A stretch of DNA of 6,159 nt, from contig CBDUMN010000144.1 of assembly GCA_965368335.1 (NCBI GenBank), forward strand, positions 1-6,159, in the 5' to 3' direction. The DNA comes from CBDUMN01 sp965368335. GTDB taxonomy: Bacteria; Pseudomonadota; Alphaproteobacteria; Rhodospirillales; JAPHRK01. Position numbers and translations under genes: made by a program. Under the pieces are notes generated by a model. That model saw only the letters and a list, made by a program, of their open reading frames with translations. It made no database searches and was not told the origin of the DNA. Of the stretch, positions 1-5,650 are shown piece after piece (the stretch's first letter is position 1; each line of letters begins with the position of its first letter).

Positions 1-391
1 AGATGGTCGCGACATTGAGTTGAGCGCTCAACTTCCCTACTTGCCGGGGGCCAAGGTTCATGCCCGGAGGTACTATTGGGATTCCGTTGCCAACTCAGAG
101 GATGTGAAGGGGTGGAGCGCCAGCCTTGAAGCCGATCTTCAGCAGAATTTGAAAATCGAAGGTGGATGGAACAAGGACAATTTCATGGCGGAGCGGGAAA
201 GCTTTGTGAAATTGGCTTTTCATATTCCTTTTGGTGCGCCACGCCCAGTTGCAATGAGTTCGAAATTTATTAGCGACTCGGCCTGGGAGAAGCGCGATAT
301 GCGAGATCATATGTTGGACAAGGTCCGGCGTGAAAACAAAATTATCGTCGAGCGGACAAGCTCCGGCGTTGTGATTACGAGGGGGAACTGA
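1..391 (+). CDS. Inverse autotransporter (intimin/invasin-type) beta-barrel protein, C-terminal part, 5' partial
   Basis: The reading frame (first full codon at base 2) is open to the window edge, so the TTG at 20 is an internal Leu and the gene begins upstream. About 129 residues are visible. Alternating aromatic/hydrophobic stretches such as AKVHARRYYWD, SLEADLQQNLKIEGGW and SFVKLAFHIPFG look like successive outer-membrane beta strands. The order of motifs (QLPYLPGAKV, YYWD, GW.A.LEADL, then DKVRRENKIIVER near the end) resembles the second half of the intimin/invasin barrel domain. In that family an R-N-N-x-I-V-L-like motif lies just after the barrel. Such barrels sit in the outer membrane and normally export a C-terminal passenger. 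Here the protein stops about 11 residues after that motif, so no passenger is attached. The stop codon overlaps the next start (TGATG). Family assignment is from recognition, not a search; the N-terminal half cannot be judged. Confidence 0.75.
   Translation, partial: DGRDIELSAQLPYLPGAKVHARRYYWDSVANSEDVKGWSASLEADLQQNLKIEGGWNKDNFMAERESFVKLAFHIPFGAPRPVAMSSKFISDSAWEKRDMRDHMLDKVRRENKIIVERTSSGVVITRGN
379..385 (+). promoter_or_regulatory. Shine-Dalgarno site for the secreted protein gene, inside the upstream gene
   Basis: GAGGGGG lies five bases before the ATG at 391 and within the last codons of the barrel gene. It supports the ATG at 391 as the real start. It also suggests that the two proteins are made from one mRNA with translational coupling. 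Confidence 0.6.
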
Positions 392-1068
392 TGCGGGATT
401 TTAAGATCGCTTGTGGCGTTTTTTTGGGGGCCGTGACAGGGCTGCTGAATGTGCAGGCATCATATGCAGGGGCGATTGGGGGGACAACAGGTGCTGCGGT
501 TGATCGATATGATGTAACCGTTACAAAGGTGGAGTTGTGTCGTTCGTCAGTATGTTCAAACCCGTATACGCTGGGGTCAGGGGCGAAAGTTTTTGATATT
601 GCCAGTGCTGCTGCCGGTGGTGAGGTTGGCAAATTTATCGACCTGAGCAGTATTCCAATGTATCAGACTTGGTCGCATGTGCGGGTGACCATGTCGACGA
701 CGTTTACGATTTCAGCTGATGATGGCACATGTCAGACTCGAGCTGGGGCTGCAGGAGCAAGAGGTGCGTGGACTGCCGGGGCTGCCAGTGGGGGCGCTCA
801 GGCTGCTCGTCAATTGGAGCTGCCAAATCAAGCCCTGGTTGCCGCCTCTATCGGCGGGTTTACATATTCTACCTATGGGATTGACCAAACTGATGGGGCG
901 ACCTCTTTTACTATGACCATAGCTTTGTCTTCTCCCTATCAATGTAAGGGAGAGATGCCGAAAATCGAGGTTAAGTTTGATACAAGCGAAGCGTTTGGGT
1001 ATACGGGTGGATGTGCGCAAATGTTTCCACAACCGCCCACTATAACGATAACGGCAACCGATCCGTGA
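391..1068 (+). CDS. Small secreted protein of unknown function, with signal peptide and five mature cysteines
   Basis: The 225-residue product begins with a clear Sec signal peptide: a short charged start (MRDFK), a hydrophobic core at about residues 6-21, and a likely cleavage after SYA at residue 26. The mature part has cysteines at 50, 55, 114, 185 and 208. The sequence is rich in Thr, Ser, Gly and Val with beta-like segments (YDVTVTKVEL, WSHVRVTMSTTFTI, SFTMTIALSS, PTITITATD). An Ala/Gly-rich low-complexity stretch occupies about 117-139. The part from VTVTKVEL to HVRVTM faintly recalls DUF4382-like secreted beta domains, but I do not recognise the family. The start overlaps the barrel gene's stop by one base and has a strong ribosome site, so it is likely co-transcribed. 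I infer an exported partner or substrate of the barrel, or a separate envelope protein. Because it has its own signal peptide, it is not simply a frameshifted passenger. Confidence 0.8.
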   Translation: MRDFKIACGVFLGAVTGLLNVQASYAGAIGGTTGAAVDRYDVTVTKVELCRSSVCSNPYTLGSGAKVFDIASAAAGGEVGKFIDLSSIPMYQTWSHVRVTMSTTFTISADDGTCQTRAGAAGARGAWTAGAASGGAQAARQLELPNQALVAASIGGFTYSTYGIDQTDGATSFTMTIALSSPYQCKGEMPKIEVKFDTSEAFGYTGGCAQMFPQPPTITITATDP

Positions 1069-1099
1069 GTTTCAAAGATGAGGATATTTTTTGCCGAAT

Positions 1100-1657
1100 T
1101 TAGGCCTGCTTGAGGCGGCGGCGTTCACGGGCCAGTTCGGCCGCGTCGTTGCGGGCCTGAGCCGCGCGTTTCATGTCCTCTCGCTTTTCGCGTTGCGCTT
1201 GGCTCTTGGCGTTGGTTTTCTCGAATTCCTTTGCTCGTCGAGCAAAGGCCTTTTCCCGCTGCATGGCCAAGTATTTCTTATAAATTTTCTTGTTTTGGGT
1301 AATCCGCTTGTTGAAGACCAACTCGGTAACCTGCGCCCCTAGCATACCGAGCACAGGGCCAATAACCAGGGCTGAGCCCCAATAAATTACATGAGCCGGT
1401 GTCACGCTGATGATAACGACACCGTGGTAATAGAGAACGAAAAGAACGACCAGGATTTCGCCAAGCGTCGCCATTCTGAACGACATGCGGTCAGTCAGTT
1501 TGCGCTCAGGGCCCGGTTTTCCGAAAGCTGTCGTGAGGCCGGAAATCAAGCCGCCAAGCAGACTGGCAAGGAAAAAGACCAGAGACACCACTGCCAGCAA
1601 CGTTTGCAGTTCGGTGAATCCGAACAATTCCAAGATCGGTCTTAGAAATCCGATCAT
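1100..1657 (-). CDS. Hypothetical inner-membrane protein with three membrane helices and a charged C-terminal helix
   Basis: The 185-residue product has hydrophobic segments at about 18-45, 62-85 and 88-110. They are followed by a 70-residue tail dominated by Lys, Arg, Glu, Gln and Ala (from about 116), which should form a long helix or coiled coil. The positive loop between helices 1 and 2 (KPGPERKLTDR) and the basic tail suggest that both face the cytoplasm. This would fit three helices with the short N-terminus outside, or the first segment spanning as a hairpin. The ATG at 1657 is preceded, on its own strand, by GAAAGG with 8 bases of spacing, which supports this start. It converges on the secreted protein gene with only 31 bases between the stops. 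I do not recognise a family. A holin-like role cannot be excluded, but no lysis genes are nearby. Confidence 0.75.
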   Translation of the reverse strand: MIGFLRPILELFGFTELQTLLAVVSLVFFLASLLGGLISGLTTAFGKPGPERKLTDRMSFRMATLGEILVVLFVLYYHGVVIISVTPAHVIYWGSALVIGPVLGMLGAQVTELVFNKRITQNKKIYKKYLAMQREKAFARRAKEFEKTNAKSQAQREKREDMKRAAQARNDAAELARERRRLKQA

Positions 1658-1688
1658 CCCTTTGGCCTTTCAGCTTTTCTAGCCGCTC

Positions 1689-1734
1689 TCCGCCTACTAG
1701 CGGAATCAAGTGTCGGATACTTCCTTGGTATCCG
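1689..1734 (-). promoter_or_regulatory. Candidate structured 5' leader of the membrane-protein gene (two hairpins)
   Basis: Two inverted repeats lie 32-77 bases upstream of the minus-strand start at 1657. The first has a perfect 7-base stem (CGGATAC at 1714-1720 with GTATCCG at 1728-1734) and a 7-base loop that reads CAAGGAA on the gene's strand. The second has a 5-base stem (TCCGC at 1689-1693 with GCGGA at 1700-1704) and a 6-base loop. Extra GCGG/TCCGC copies at 1683-1686 and 1731-1735 would allow alternative pairing. No transcription start is known, so this could equally be a DNA-level operator. Confidence 0.35.
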
Positions 1735-1760
1735 CTGAATTCATTTGAATCCAACTAACT

Positions 1761-1794
1761 GAGGAGCCTAAGAGTCATGACTCAGGACTCCCTC
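1761..1794. repeat. Imperfect palindrome with perfect 12-base core
   Basis: The core GAGTCATGACTC (1772-1783) is perfectly self-complementary. The symmetry extends with small bulges: CCT (1767-1769) can pair with AGG (1784-1786), and GGAG (1763-1766) with CTCC (1788-1791). There is no T run on either side, so it does not look like an intrinsic terminator. An operator for a dimeric regulator of the minus-strand gene is possible but unproven. Confidence 0.45.
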
Positions 1795-1938
1795 ACTGAT
1801 TCCACATATACCCAAAAGTCGAAAATATCAAGTAATTCCATAGGAAATCGCACTAAATGCATGTTTGGATGTATTTTTTTAGTCGGGCGCTGCAGTATTT
1901 GTTCAATTTTGGAAAATTCGACTAACTGTTTTTTCTAA
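1777..1938 (+). CDS. Doubtful small ORF, 53 codons
   Basis: An ATG at 1777 opens a frame that ends with TAA at 1936-1938, giving a product starting MTQDSLTDST. It has a short hydrophobic stretch (CMFGCIFLVG) and five cysteines in its C-terminal half (C28, C32, C39, C42, C51). GAGGAG at 1761-1766 is a reasonable ribosome site 10 bases upstream. Against it: the ribosome site and start codon are buried in the palindrome at 1761-1794, the DNA is AT-rich, and codons such as ATA are unlike those of the neighbours. The product also resembles no family I know. It is most likely chance. Confidence 0.15.
   Translation: MTQDSLTDSTYTQKSKISSNSIGNRTKCMFGCIFLVGRCSICSILENSTNCFF
1879..1925. repeat. Nested inverted repeats downstream of the BtuF-like gene
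   Basis: TTAGTCG (1879-1885) is inverted as CGACTAA (1919-1925), a 7-base match with 33 bases between the arms. Inside lies AATTTT-GG-AAAATT (1905-1918), a near-perfect 14-base palindrome. On the minus strand the CGACTA arm is followed by a run of seven A's rather than T's, so this is not a terminator for the minus-strand gene. A further AGTCG copy sits at 1817-1821. The role is unknown. Confidence 0.35.
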
Positions 1939-1943
1939 GATAT

Positions 1944-2744
1944 TTACACAACCATTTGTTTTAAAAGTCTCAGGGATTGGATCGATCGGCTGCCATACCA
2001 GGAAAACACTTCTCCATCGACAATCTTTAATTCTGCTTTAATTTCAGGATGTTCTTGTGAGAATTCTTTTAAGTTTTCGTCTTTGAACGGAAAAGGTTCG
2101 GTTGCAAATAGAATAAGGTCGGCTTTTTCTATTGAATCGGATGTCGATGGAACCTCCGGATAGCGGCGGTTCTCATCGTGCCCCAGGCTGTGCCAATTGA
2201 TGAGATTGAGCATTTGCGAAATATAGGTGTCCTGGGAAACGGTCATAAAGGGGTCTTTCCAGATCAGGTAAAGCACCTTGCGATCTGGCAGATCGGCTTG
2301 AATGGTTTTTAGTTCTTCCCATGCGCTGTCGAAGGATTGACAGAGCTTTTCCGCTTGGTCCTCCCGGTCGAATAAGCGACCGAAGAAACGGAAGAGTTCC
2401 AGGTTGTCCTGTGGAGCGATAGGGTGGGTGACGATTGGGATGATACCCTTGCCGCTCAAGGCTTCGGCTAGTTCCTTAGGTGTCTCATCGATATTGACAA
2501 GTGCGTGGGTGGGGGCGGCGGCCTCGACCTTTTCCCAGTTCACCTGTTTGGTTCCGCCGATACTGGGGATTGACTTGATCCGATTTTTTGGGTGAACGCA
2601 GAAAGCAGTCCGTCCAACCAAAGAATTTTCTAAACCTAGGTCAAACATCAATTCGGTCAGGCTAGGAACCAAGGACAGAATTTTCGCCTTCTGCGCCTGC
2701 CGATGATGCTGGCCCGCCGCGTCAATCAAAGGCGGTGTTTCCAT
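1944..2744 (-). CDS. BtuF/TroA-like helical-backbone metal (cobalamin/iron) receptor protein without signal peptide
   Basis: The 266-residue product matches the layout of class III substrate-binding proteins such as BtuF. It has an N-terminal strand and helix ILSLVPSLTELMFDLGL (about 22-38), VGRTAFCVHP (43-52) where BtuF has its first ligand loop, and SIGGTKQVNWEKVEAAAPTHAL (61-82). A linking helix near 112-126 follows, then a second lobe with VLYLIWKDPFMTVSQDTYISQMLNL and KADLILFATEPFPF (about 208-220). Family members normally bind vitamin B12, haem or iron-siderophores for an ABC importer. Here there is no signal peptide, and an in-frame TAG six codons upstream (2760-2762) rules out a longer start, so the protein should be cytoplasmic. 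GAGGAA six bases upstream supports the ATG. No permease or ATPase gene is adjacent. Candidate ligand residues are C49 and H51; the ligand itself is unknown. Superfamily sure, substrate not. Confidence 0.8.
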   Translation of the reverse strand: METPPLIDAAGQHHRQAQKAKILSLVPSLTELMFDLGLENSLVGRTAFCVHPKNRIKSIPSIGGTKQVNWEKVEAAAPTHALVNIDETPKELAEALSGKGIIPIVTHPIAPQDNLELFRFFGRLFDREDQAEKLCQSFDSAWEELKTIQADLPDRKVLYLIWKDPFMTVSQDTYISQMLNLINWHSLGHDENRRYPEVPSTSDSIEKADLILFATEPFPFKDENLKEFSQEHPEIKAELKIVDGEVFSWYGSRSIQSLRLLKQMVV

Positions 2745-2783
2745 GGTATGTTCCTCAAGCTAAAAAATAGAGCCGCTTTGTAG

Positions 2784-2813
2784 ATCATACCTATTGCTTG
2801 ACGGCAGTTGCAA
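2784..2813 (-). promoter_or_regulatory. Candidate sigma70-type promoter of the BtuF-like gene
   Basis: On the minus strand TTGCAA (2808-2813) and TATGAT (2784-2789) are separated by 18 bases. The start codon at 2744 follows about 40 bases after the -10 box, giving a short leader that carries the GAGGAA ribosome site. The boxes match the consensus well; the assignment is by eye. Confidence 0.45.
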
Positions 2814-2826
2814 AAGGTACTGTTGG
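2798..2826 (+). promoter_or_regulatory. Weak candidate promoter for the unknown plus-strand gene
   Basis: TTGACG (2798-2803) is a typical alphaproteobacterial -35 box, but 17 bases later only TGTTGG (2821-2826) is available as a -10 box. An alternative uses the self-complementary TTGCAA at 2808-2813 with GACACT at 2832-2837. Some promoter must lie here because the gene is divergent from its left neighbour. Which one is used is open. Confidence 0.22.
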
Positions 2827-2855
2827 GAAACGACACTAAGGAATAAGAGACGCCG

Positions 2856-3587
2856 ATGACAGACGACAAAACAGGGCATCCAAAGCTCGATGTCGTTTTT
2901 CGACCAATCCAGACTGAGCAAAACAAAATTACGGAGTTTTACCGCTGTGTTCCCGTTTTGCGAGCCGCAGACGGAACCGTTAGCGATGCGCCAAAAGCAT
3001 TGAGAAAAGGGGAAACGCCGGATGAACTTTGGGCAAAAAACAAGGTTGTCCTAAGAGCCGGTATGGACGGCCTTAAAACGGCGATTATGCGTGGGATGAA
3101 TACAAAGCTCTTGTTGCCTGTTCATGCAAAATGCGCCTTGGCCAAGCGCACGGCAACGGAACTTATTGCTCTGTTCAAGGAATATGATGCATCGCTGCGC
3201 AAGCGTATCATGATCGATGCGTTTGGTCTGCCCGACGAGTTGAGCGTCGATACCATGGACGATCTGACCATCCCATTGATGGCGGTTACCGACAAAATGT
3301 TGGCCCATCCACCTGCGGAGCTGGATGATTTTAAAGTTTTCTCCAACCTCAACTACATGGGTATGACACTCGACCTGATGAATGATGAATGGGAGGCGGA
3401 TAAGCTGAGCGCCGTGCTGGACGATTTCACTCTCAATACCCGCCACTGGCGGTTGCGCCCCTTCGTGACTGGGGCCAAGACACCGTCGATTTTGAAAGCC
3501 GTTCTCGAGGTGTCGCCTTATGGTGTCGATGGTCATGGGCATGGCGCCGATAGCTCCCATCTCCCCATTGAATGGCCTCTCGGCTGA
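2856..3587 (+). CDS. Protein of unknown function, possible degenerate EAL-like domain
   Basis: The 243-residue product is soluble, without a signal peptide or membrane helix. Read end to end it follows, weakly, the order of an EAL phosphodiesterase domain. VVFRPIQTEQNKI (13-25) would stand for the FQPIVDLxTGxI strand, FYRCVPVLR (28-36) for the YEALLR strand, and KLLLPVHAKCA (84-94) for the LSVNLS strand. KRIMIDAFGL (116-125) would stand for LxLEITE, NYMGMTLDLMNDE (166-178) for the GxxxALDDFG region, and SILKAVLEVSPYGV (211-224) for the late helix before EGVE. If so, the Glu, Asn, Asp and Glu residues that bind metal are all replaced, and it would bind or scaffold rather than cut cyclic di-GMP. 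The C-terminus carries GHGHG (226-230). AAGAGA five bases before the ATG and AAGGA thirteen bases before are the possible ribosome sites. It ends with a double stop TGATAA and converges on the ABC-F gene. The gene is certain; the fold is a guess. Confidence 0.8.
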   Translation: MTDDKTGHPKLDVVFRPIQTEQNKITEFYRCVPVLRAADGTVSDAPKALRKGETPDELWAKNKVVLRAGMDGLKTAIMRGMNTKLLLPVHAKCALAKRTATELIALFKEYDASLRKRIMIDAFGLPDELSVDTMDDLTIPLMAVTDKMLAHPPAELDDFKVFSNLNYMGMTLDLMNDEWEADKLSAVLDDFTLNTRHWRLRPFVTGAKTPSILKAVLEVSPYGVDGHGHGADSSHLPIEWPLG

Positions 3588-3611
3588 TAAATAAGCGGAC
3601 CGCGCCCTATT

Positions 3612-5504
3612 TTAAGAAGCTGCTTTGGCCTCTTCGTGGGCCTCGTGGGCTGTCATCCAGGCCTCCTCGGCGGCGTCTAATTTTTTCTCGGCTTCACCCA
3701 GCTGTTTTTGTAATTCGGTGAGCTTTTCAGCAGGGCCCTCATAGAGGGTCGGATCGGCCAGTTTTTCCTGCAAATTTGCGACTTGTTCCGCCTGGGCTTC
3801 CATTTCTTTTTCGGCCTTTTGTTCGGCCTTTTTCAATGGGGCTAGTTGCGCCCGTTGGGCGGCCCTTTCCCGTCTGTCGTCTTTTTTTCGACCGCCCTTA
3901 GGAGATTCTTTATCGCCATTTTCGCTGTTGGCTGCGTTGCGGCGGTTTTCCAGTAACTGGCGTTTGTAATCTTCCAAGTCGCCATCGAAGGTTTGGCAAG
4001 CGCCGTCGTCAACCAATAGCAAGCGGTCGCAGGTGAGCTCGATCAGGTGGCTATCGTGGCTGACCAAAATCACAGCCCCTTCATAGGCGTTGATTGCTTG
4101 AATGAGGGCCTCGCGCGCATCGACATCCAGGTGGTTTGTCGGTTCGTCGAGCAGCATGACGTGGGGCTCTTCTCGGCTCATAAGAGCAAACAACAGTCGG
4201 GCTTTCTCACCGCCCGACAAACTTTCGACTTTGGTGTCGGCCTTTTCACCGGGAAAACCGAAACGTCCGAGGTGCGCCCTGATCTTGGCCTCTGTCGTCA
4301 TCGGCATGAGCTTTTCCATGTGCTCATAGGGCGTTGAGCGTAAGACCAGTTCATCGGTTTGGTGCTGGGCGAAATAGGCAATCTTGAGCTTGTTCGATTT
4401 GCGCAGCTTGCCGCCCATCACTTTGAGTTTGTCGGCCAGCAGTTTGACCAGGGTCGACTTGCCGTTGCCGTTGGCTCCCAAGAGGCCGATCCGATCCTCC
4501 ATGTCCACATAGAGGTTGAGCTTGGAAAGGACCGGCTTTCCTTCCTCATAGCCGACGGATGCTTCTTCCAGGGTGATCAGTGGAGGAGAGAGGGGGGAGG
4601 GCTTGGGAAAGGAAAAGGAGGTGGTCTTTTCCTCGGCCATGGTTGCGATGGGTTCCATGCGCTCCAGCATCTTTAAGCGGCTTTGCGCCTGGCGGGCTTT
4701 GCTAGCTTTGGAACGGAACCGATCAACGAAGGACTGAATATGACGGCGCTGTTCCATCTGCTTGGCGACCAGCTTGGTCTGCAGTTCCATTTTTTCGCGC
4801 CGTGTCCGCTCGAAACGGTCGTAGCCGCCGGAATAACGGACCAATTTGCCTTGGTCGATGTGGAGGATTTCATTGACTGAGCGGTTGAGCAAGCTGCGTT
4901 CGTGACTGATTACCAGGACCGTCCCGGGGTAGGCGGCAAGATAGTTCTCCAGCCAAAGGGAGGCTTCCAGATCCAGGTGGTTGGTCGGTTCGTCGAGCAG
5001 TAAAAGATCGGGCTGGGTGAAAAGGGTGGCCGCCAGGGCGACGCGCATCCGCCAACCGCCGGAAAAGTCGTTCAAAGGGCGTTTCTGAGCCTCGCTGTCG
5101 AAGCCCAGGCCATTCAGGATCGTTGCCGCACGGGACTCGGCCGAATGAGCGCCGATATCGGCCAGGCGTGTATGTATTTCTGCAATTCGGTGGGGATCGT
5201 CGGCCGTTTCGGCTTCACTCATAAGCTCCATGCGTTCTTTATCGGCTGCAAGAACCTCTTCAATCAAACTGTGGCTGCCTGCGGGAGCTTCCTGTGCGAC
5301 TCTCCCGAGCTTGGCGCGAGGCCGAAGGCGAATCTCGCCGTCATCGAGCGAAATGTCTCCGGCGATCAGGTTGAACAGAGTGGTTTTGCCCGACCCGTTA
5401 CGGCCGACAAGGCCGACTCGGTGGCCTTTGGGAATAACAGCCGTCGCTCCTTCAAGCAGGGTGCGTCCGGCAATCCGATATGTCAGGTCATTGATGTGCA
5501 GCAT
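3612..5504 (-). CDS. ABC-F family ATP-binding protein, YheS-type translation factor
   Basis: The 630-residue product has two ABC ATPase domains and no membrane segments. Domain 1 has Walker A GRNGSGKT (34-42), Q71, signature FSGGW (147-151), Walker B LLLLDE (167-172) followed by TNHLDL, and switch His201. Domain 2 has GANGNGKS (343-350), Q380, LSGGE (429-433), MLLDE (450-454) with TNHLDV, and His483. The interdomain linker (about 225-300) is basic and helical, with FVDRFRSKASKARQAQSR, as in ABC-F proteins. There it reaches toward the ribosomal peptidyl-transferase centre. The C-terminus (about 540-625) is a Lys/Glu/Ala-rich coiled coil. Size and layout match E. coli YheS (about 637 residues) better than EttA. 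All catalytic residues are present, so it should hydrolyse ATP on the ribosome and help stalled or difficult translation. The ribosome site before the ATG at 5504 is weak (AAAGAG, about 10 bases away). It is divergent from ndk. Confidence 0.93.
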   Translation of the reverse strand: MLHINDLTYRIAGRTLLEGATAVIPKGHRVGLVGRNGSGKTTLFNLIAGDISLDDGEIRLRPRAKLGRVAQEAPAGSHSLIEEVLAADKERMELMSEAETADDPHRIAEIHTRLADIGAHSAESRAATILNGLGFDSEAQKRPLNDFSGGWRMRVALAATLFTQPDLLLLDEPTNHLDLEASLWLENYLAAYPGTVLVISHERSLLNRSVNEILHIDQGKLVRYSGGYDRFERTRREKMELQTKLVAKQMEQRRHIQSFVDRFRSKASKARQAQSRLKMLERMEPIATMAEEKTTSFSFPKPSPLSPPLITLEEASVGYEEGKPVLSKLNLYVDMEDRIGLLGANGNGKSTLVKLLADKLKVMGGKLRKSNKLKIAYFAQHQTDELVLRSTPYEHMEKLMPMTTEAKIRAHLGRFGFPGEKADTKVESLSGGEKARLLFALMSREEPHVMLLDEPTNHLDVDAREALIQAINAYEGAVILVSHDSHLIELTCDRLLLVDDGACQTFDGDLEDYKRQLLENRRNAANSENGDKESPKGGRKKDDRRERAAQRAQLAPLKKAEQKAEKEMEAQAEQVANLQEKLADPTLYEGPAEKLTELQKQLGEAEKKLDAAEEAWMTAHEAHEEAKAAS

Positions 5505-5548
5505 GATGGAACGCTCTTTAGCATGGCGAAACTTTCACGCAAAGCCGG

Positions 5549-5577
5549 TTGCGTCTTGAGGCCGATGCGTATATAAC
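5549..5577 (+). promoter_or_regulatory. Candidate sigma70-type promoter of ndk
   Basis: TTGCGT (5549-5554) and TATAAC (5572-5577) are spaced by 17 bases. Transcription would start near 5584 and give a leader of about 65 bases. The region also serves the divergent ABC-F gene, whose own promoter I could not define. Confidence 0.5.
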
Positions 5578-5586
5578 GCGCCGCAC

Positions 5587-5604
5587 CCCGGCTGGGGGGC
5601 CGGG
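5587..5604 (+). promoter_or_regulatory. GC-rich hairpin in the ndk leader
   Basis: CCCGGC (5587-5592) pairs perfectly with GCCGGG (5599-5604) around a TGGGGG loop, right at the start of the predicted mRNA. The T run at 5617-5623 begins 12 bases beyond the stem, which is too far for a classical terminator. The likely effect is on mRNA 5' stability, though this is inference. Confidence 0.4.
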
Positions 5605-5650
5605 AACGAGATGTAATTTTTTTAAATAAAGCCAAGGGGGTCCAAGGACC

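Larger units (their letters stand above)
1658..1943. other. 286-base AT-rich intergenic region between two minus-strand genes
   Basis: This gap separates the stop of the BtuF-like gene (1944) from the start of the membrane-protein gene (1657). The part from about 1795 to 1950 is strikingly AT-rich compared with the surrounding genes. It holds the two leader hairpins, an imperfect palindrome at 1761-1794, nested inverted repeats at 1879-1925 and one doubtful small ORF. It should contain the promoter of the membrane-protein gene, but I could not pick a convincing -35/-10 pair on the minus strand. Confidence 0.6.

Noticed and set aside
20..22. TTG as the start of the first gene
   Set aside because: The frame is open to the window edge and the residues before it (DGRDIE) continue the strand pattern. 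The gene is cut by the window, not started here.
387..395. Frameshift splitting one autotransporter gene into barrel and passenger
   Set aside because: The second frame starts with a proper ribosome site, an ATG and a full signal peptide with a cleavage site, which a passenger would not have.
1069..1099. Intrinsic terminator between the convergent genes (T run 1085-1091)
   Set aside because: Only a 4-base stem (ATCC/GGAT) with a 17-base loop precedes the T run, which is too weak to call.
3051..3560. 169-codon frame on the minus strand opposite the unknown gene
   Set aside because: Its translation has no recognisable domain and unusual composition. The plus-strand frame has the promoter region, the start context and protein-like patterning.
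3588..3611. Bidirectional terminator between the unknown gene and the ABC-F gene
   Set aside because: GCGGACCGC is symmetric but leaves only a 3-base stem and loop, and no proper T run follows on either strand.
5145..5576. 143-codon plus-strand frame opposite the start of the ABC-F gene
   Set aside because: It lies antisense to the well-conserved first ABC domain and shows no protein family features.
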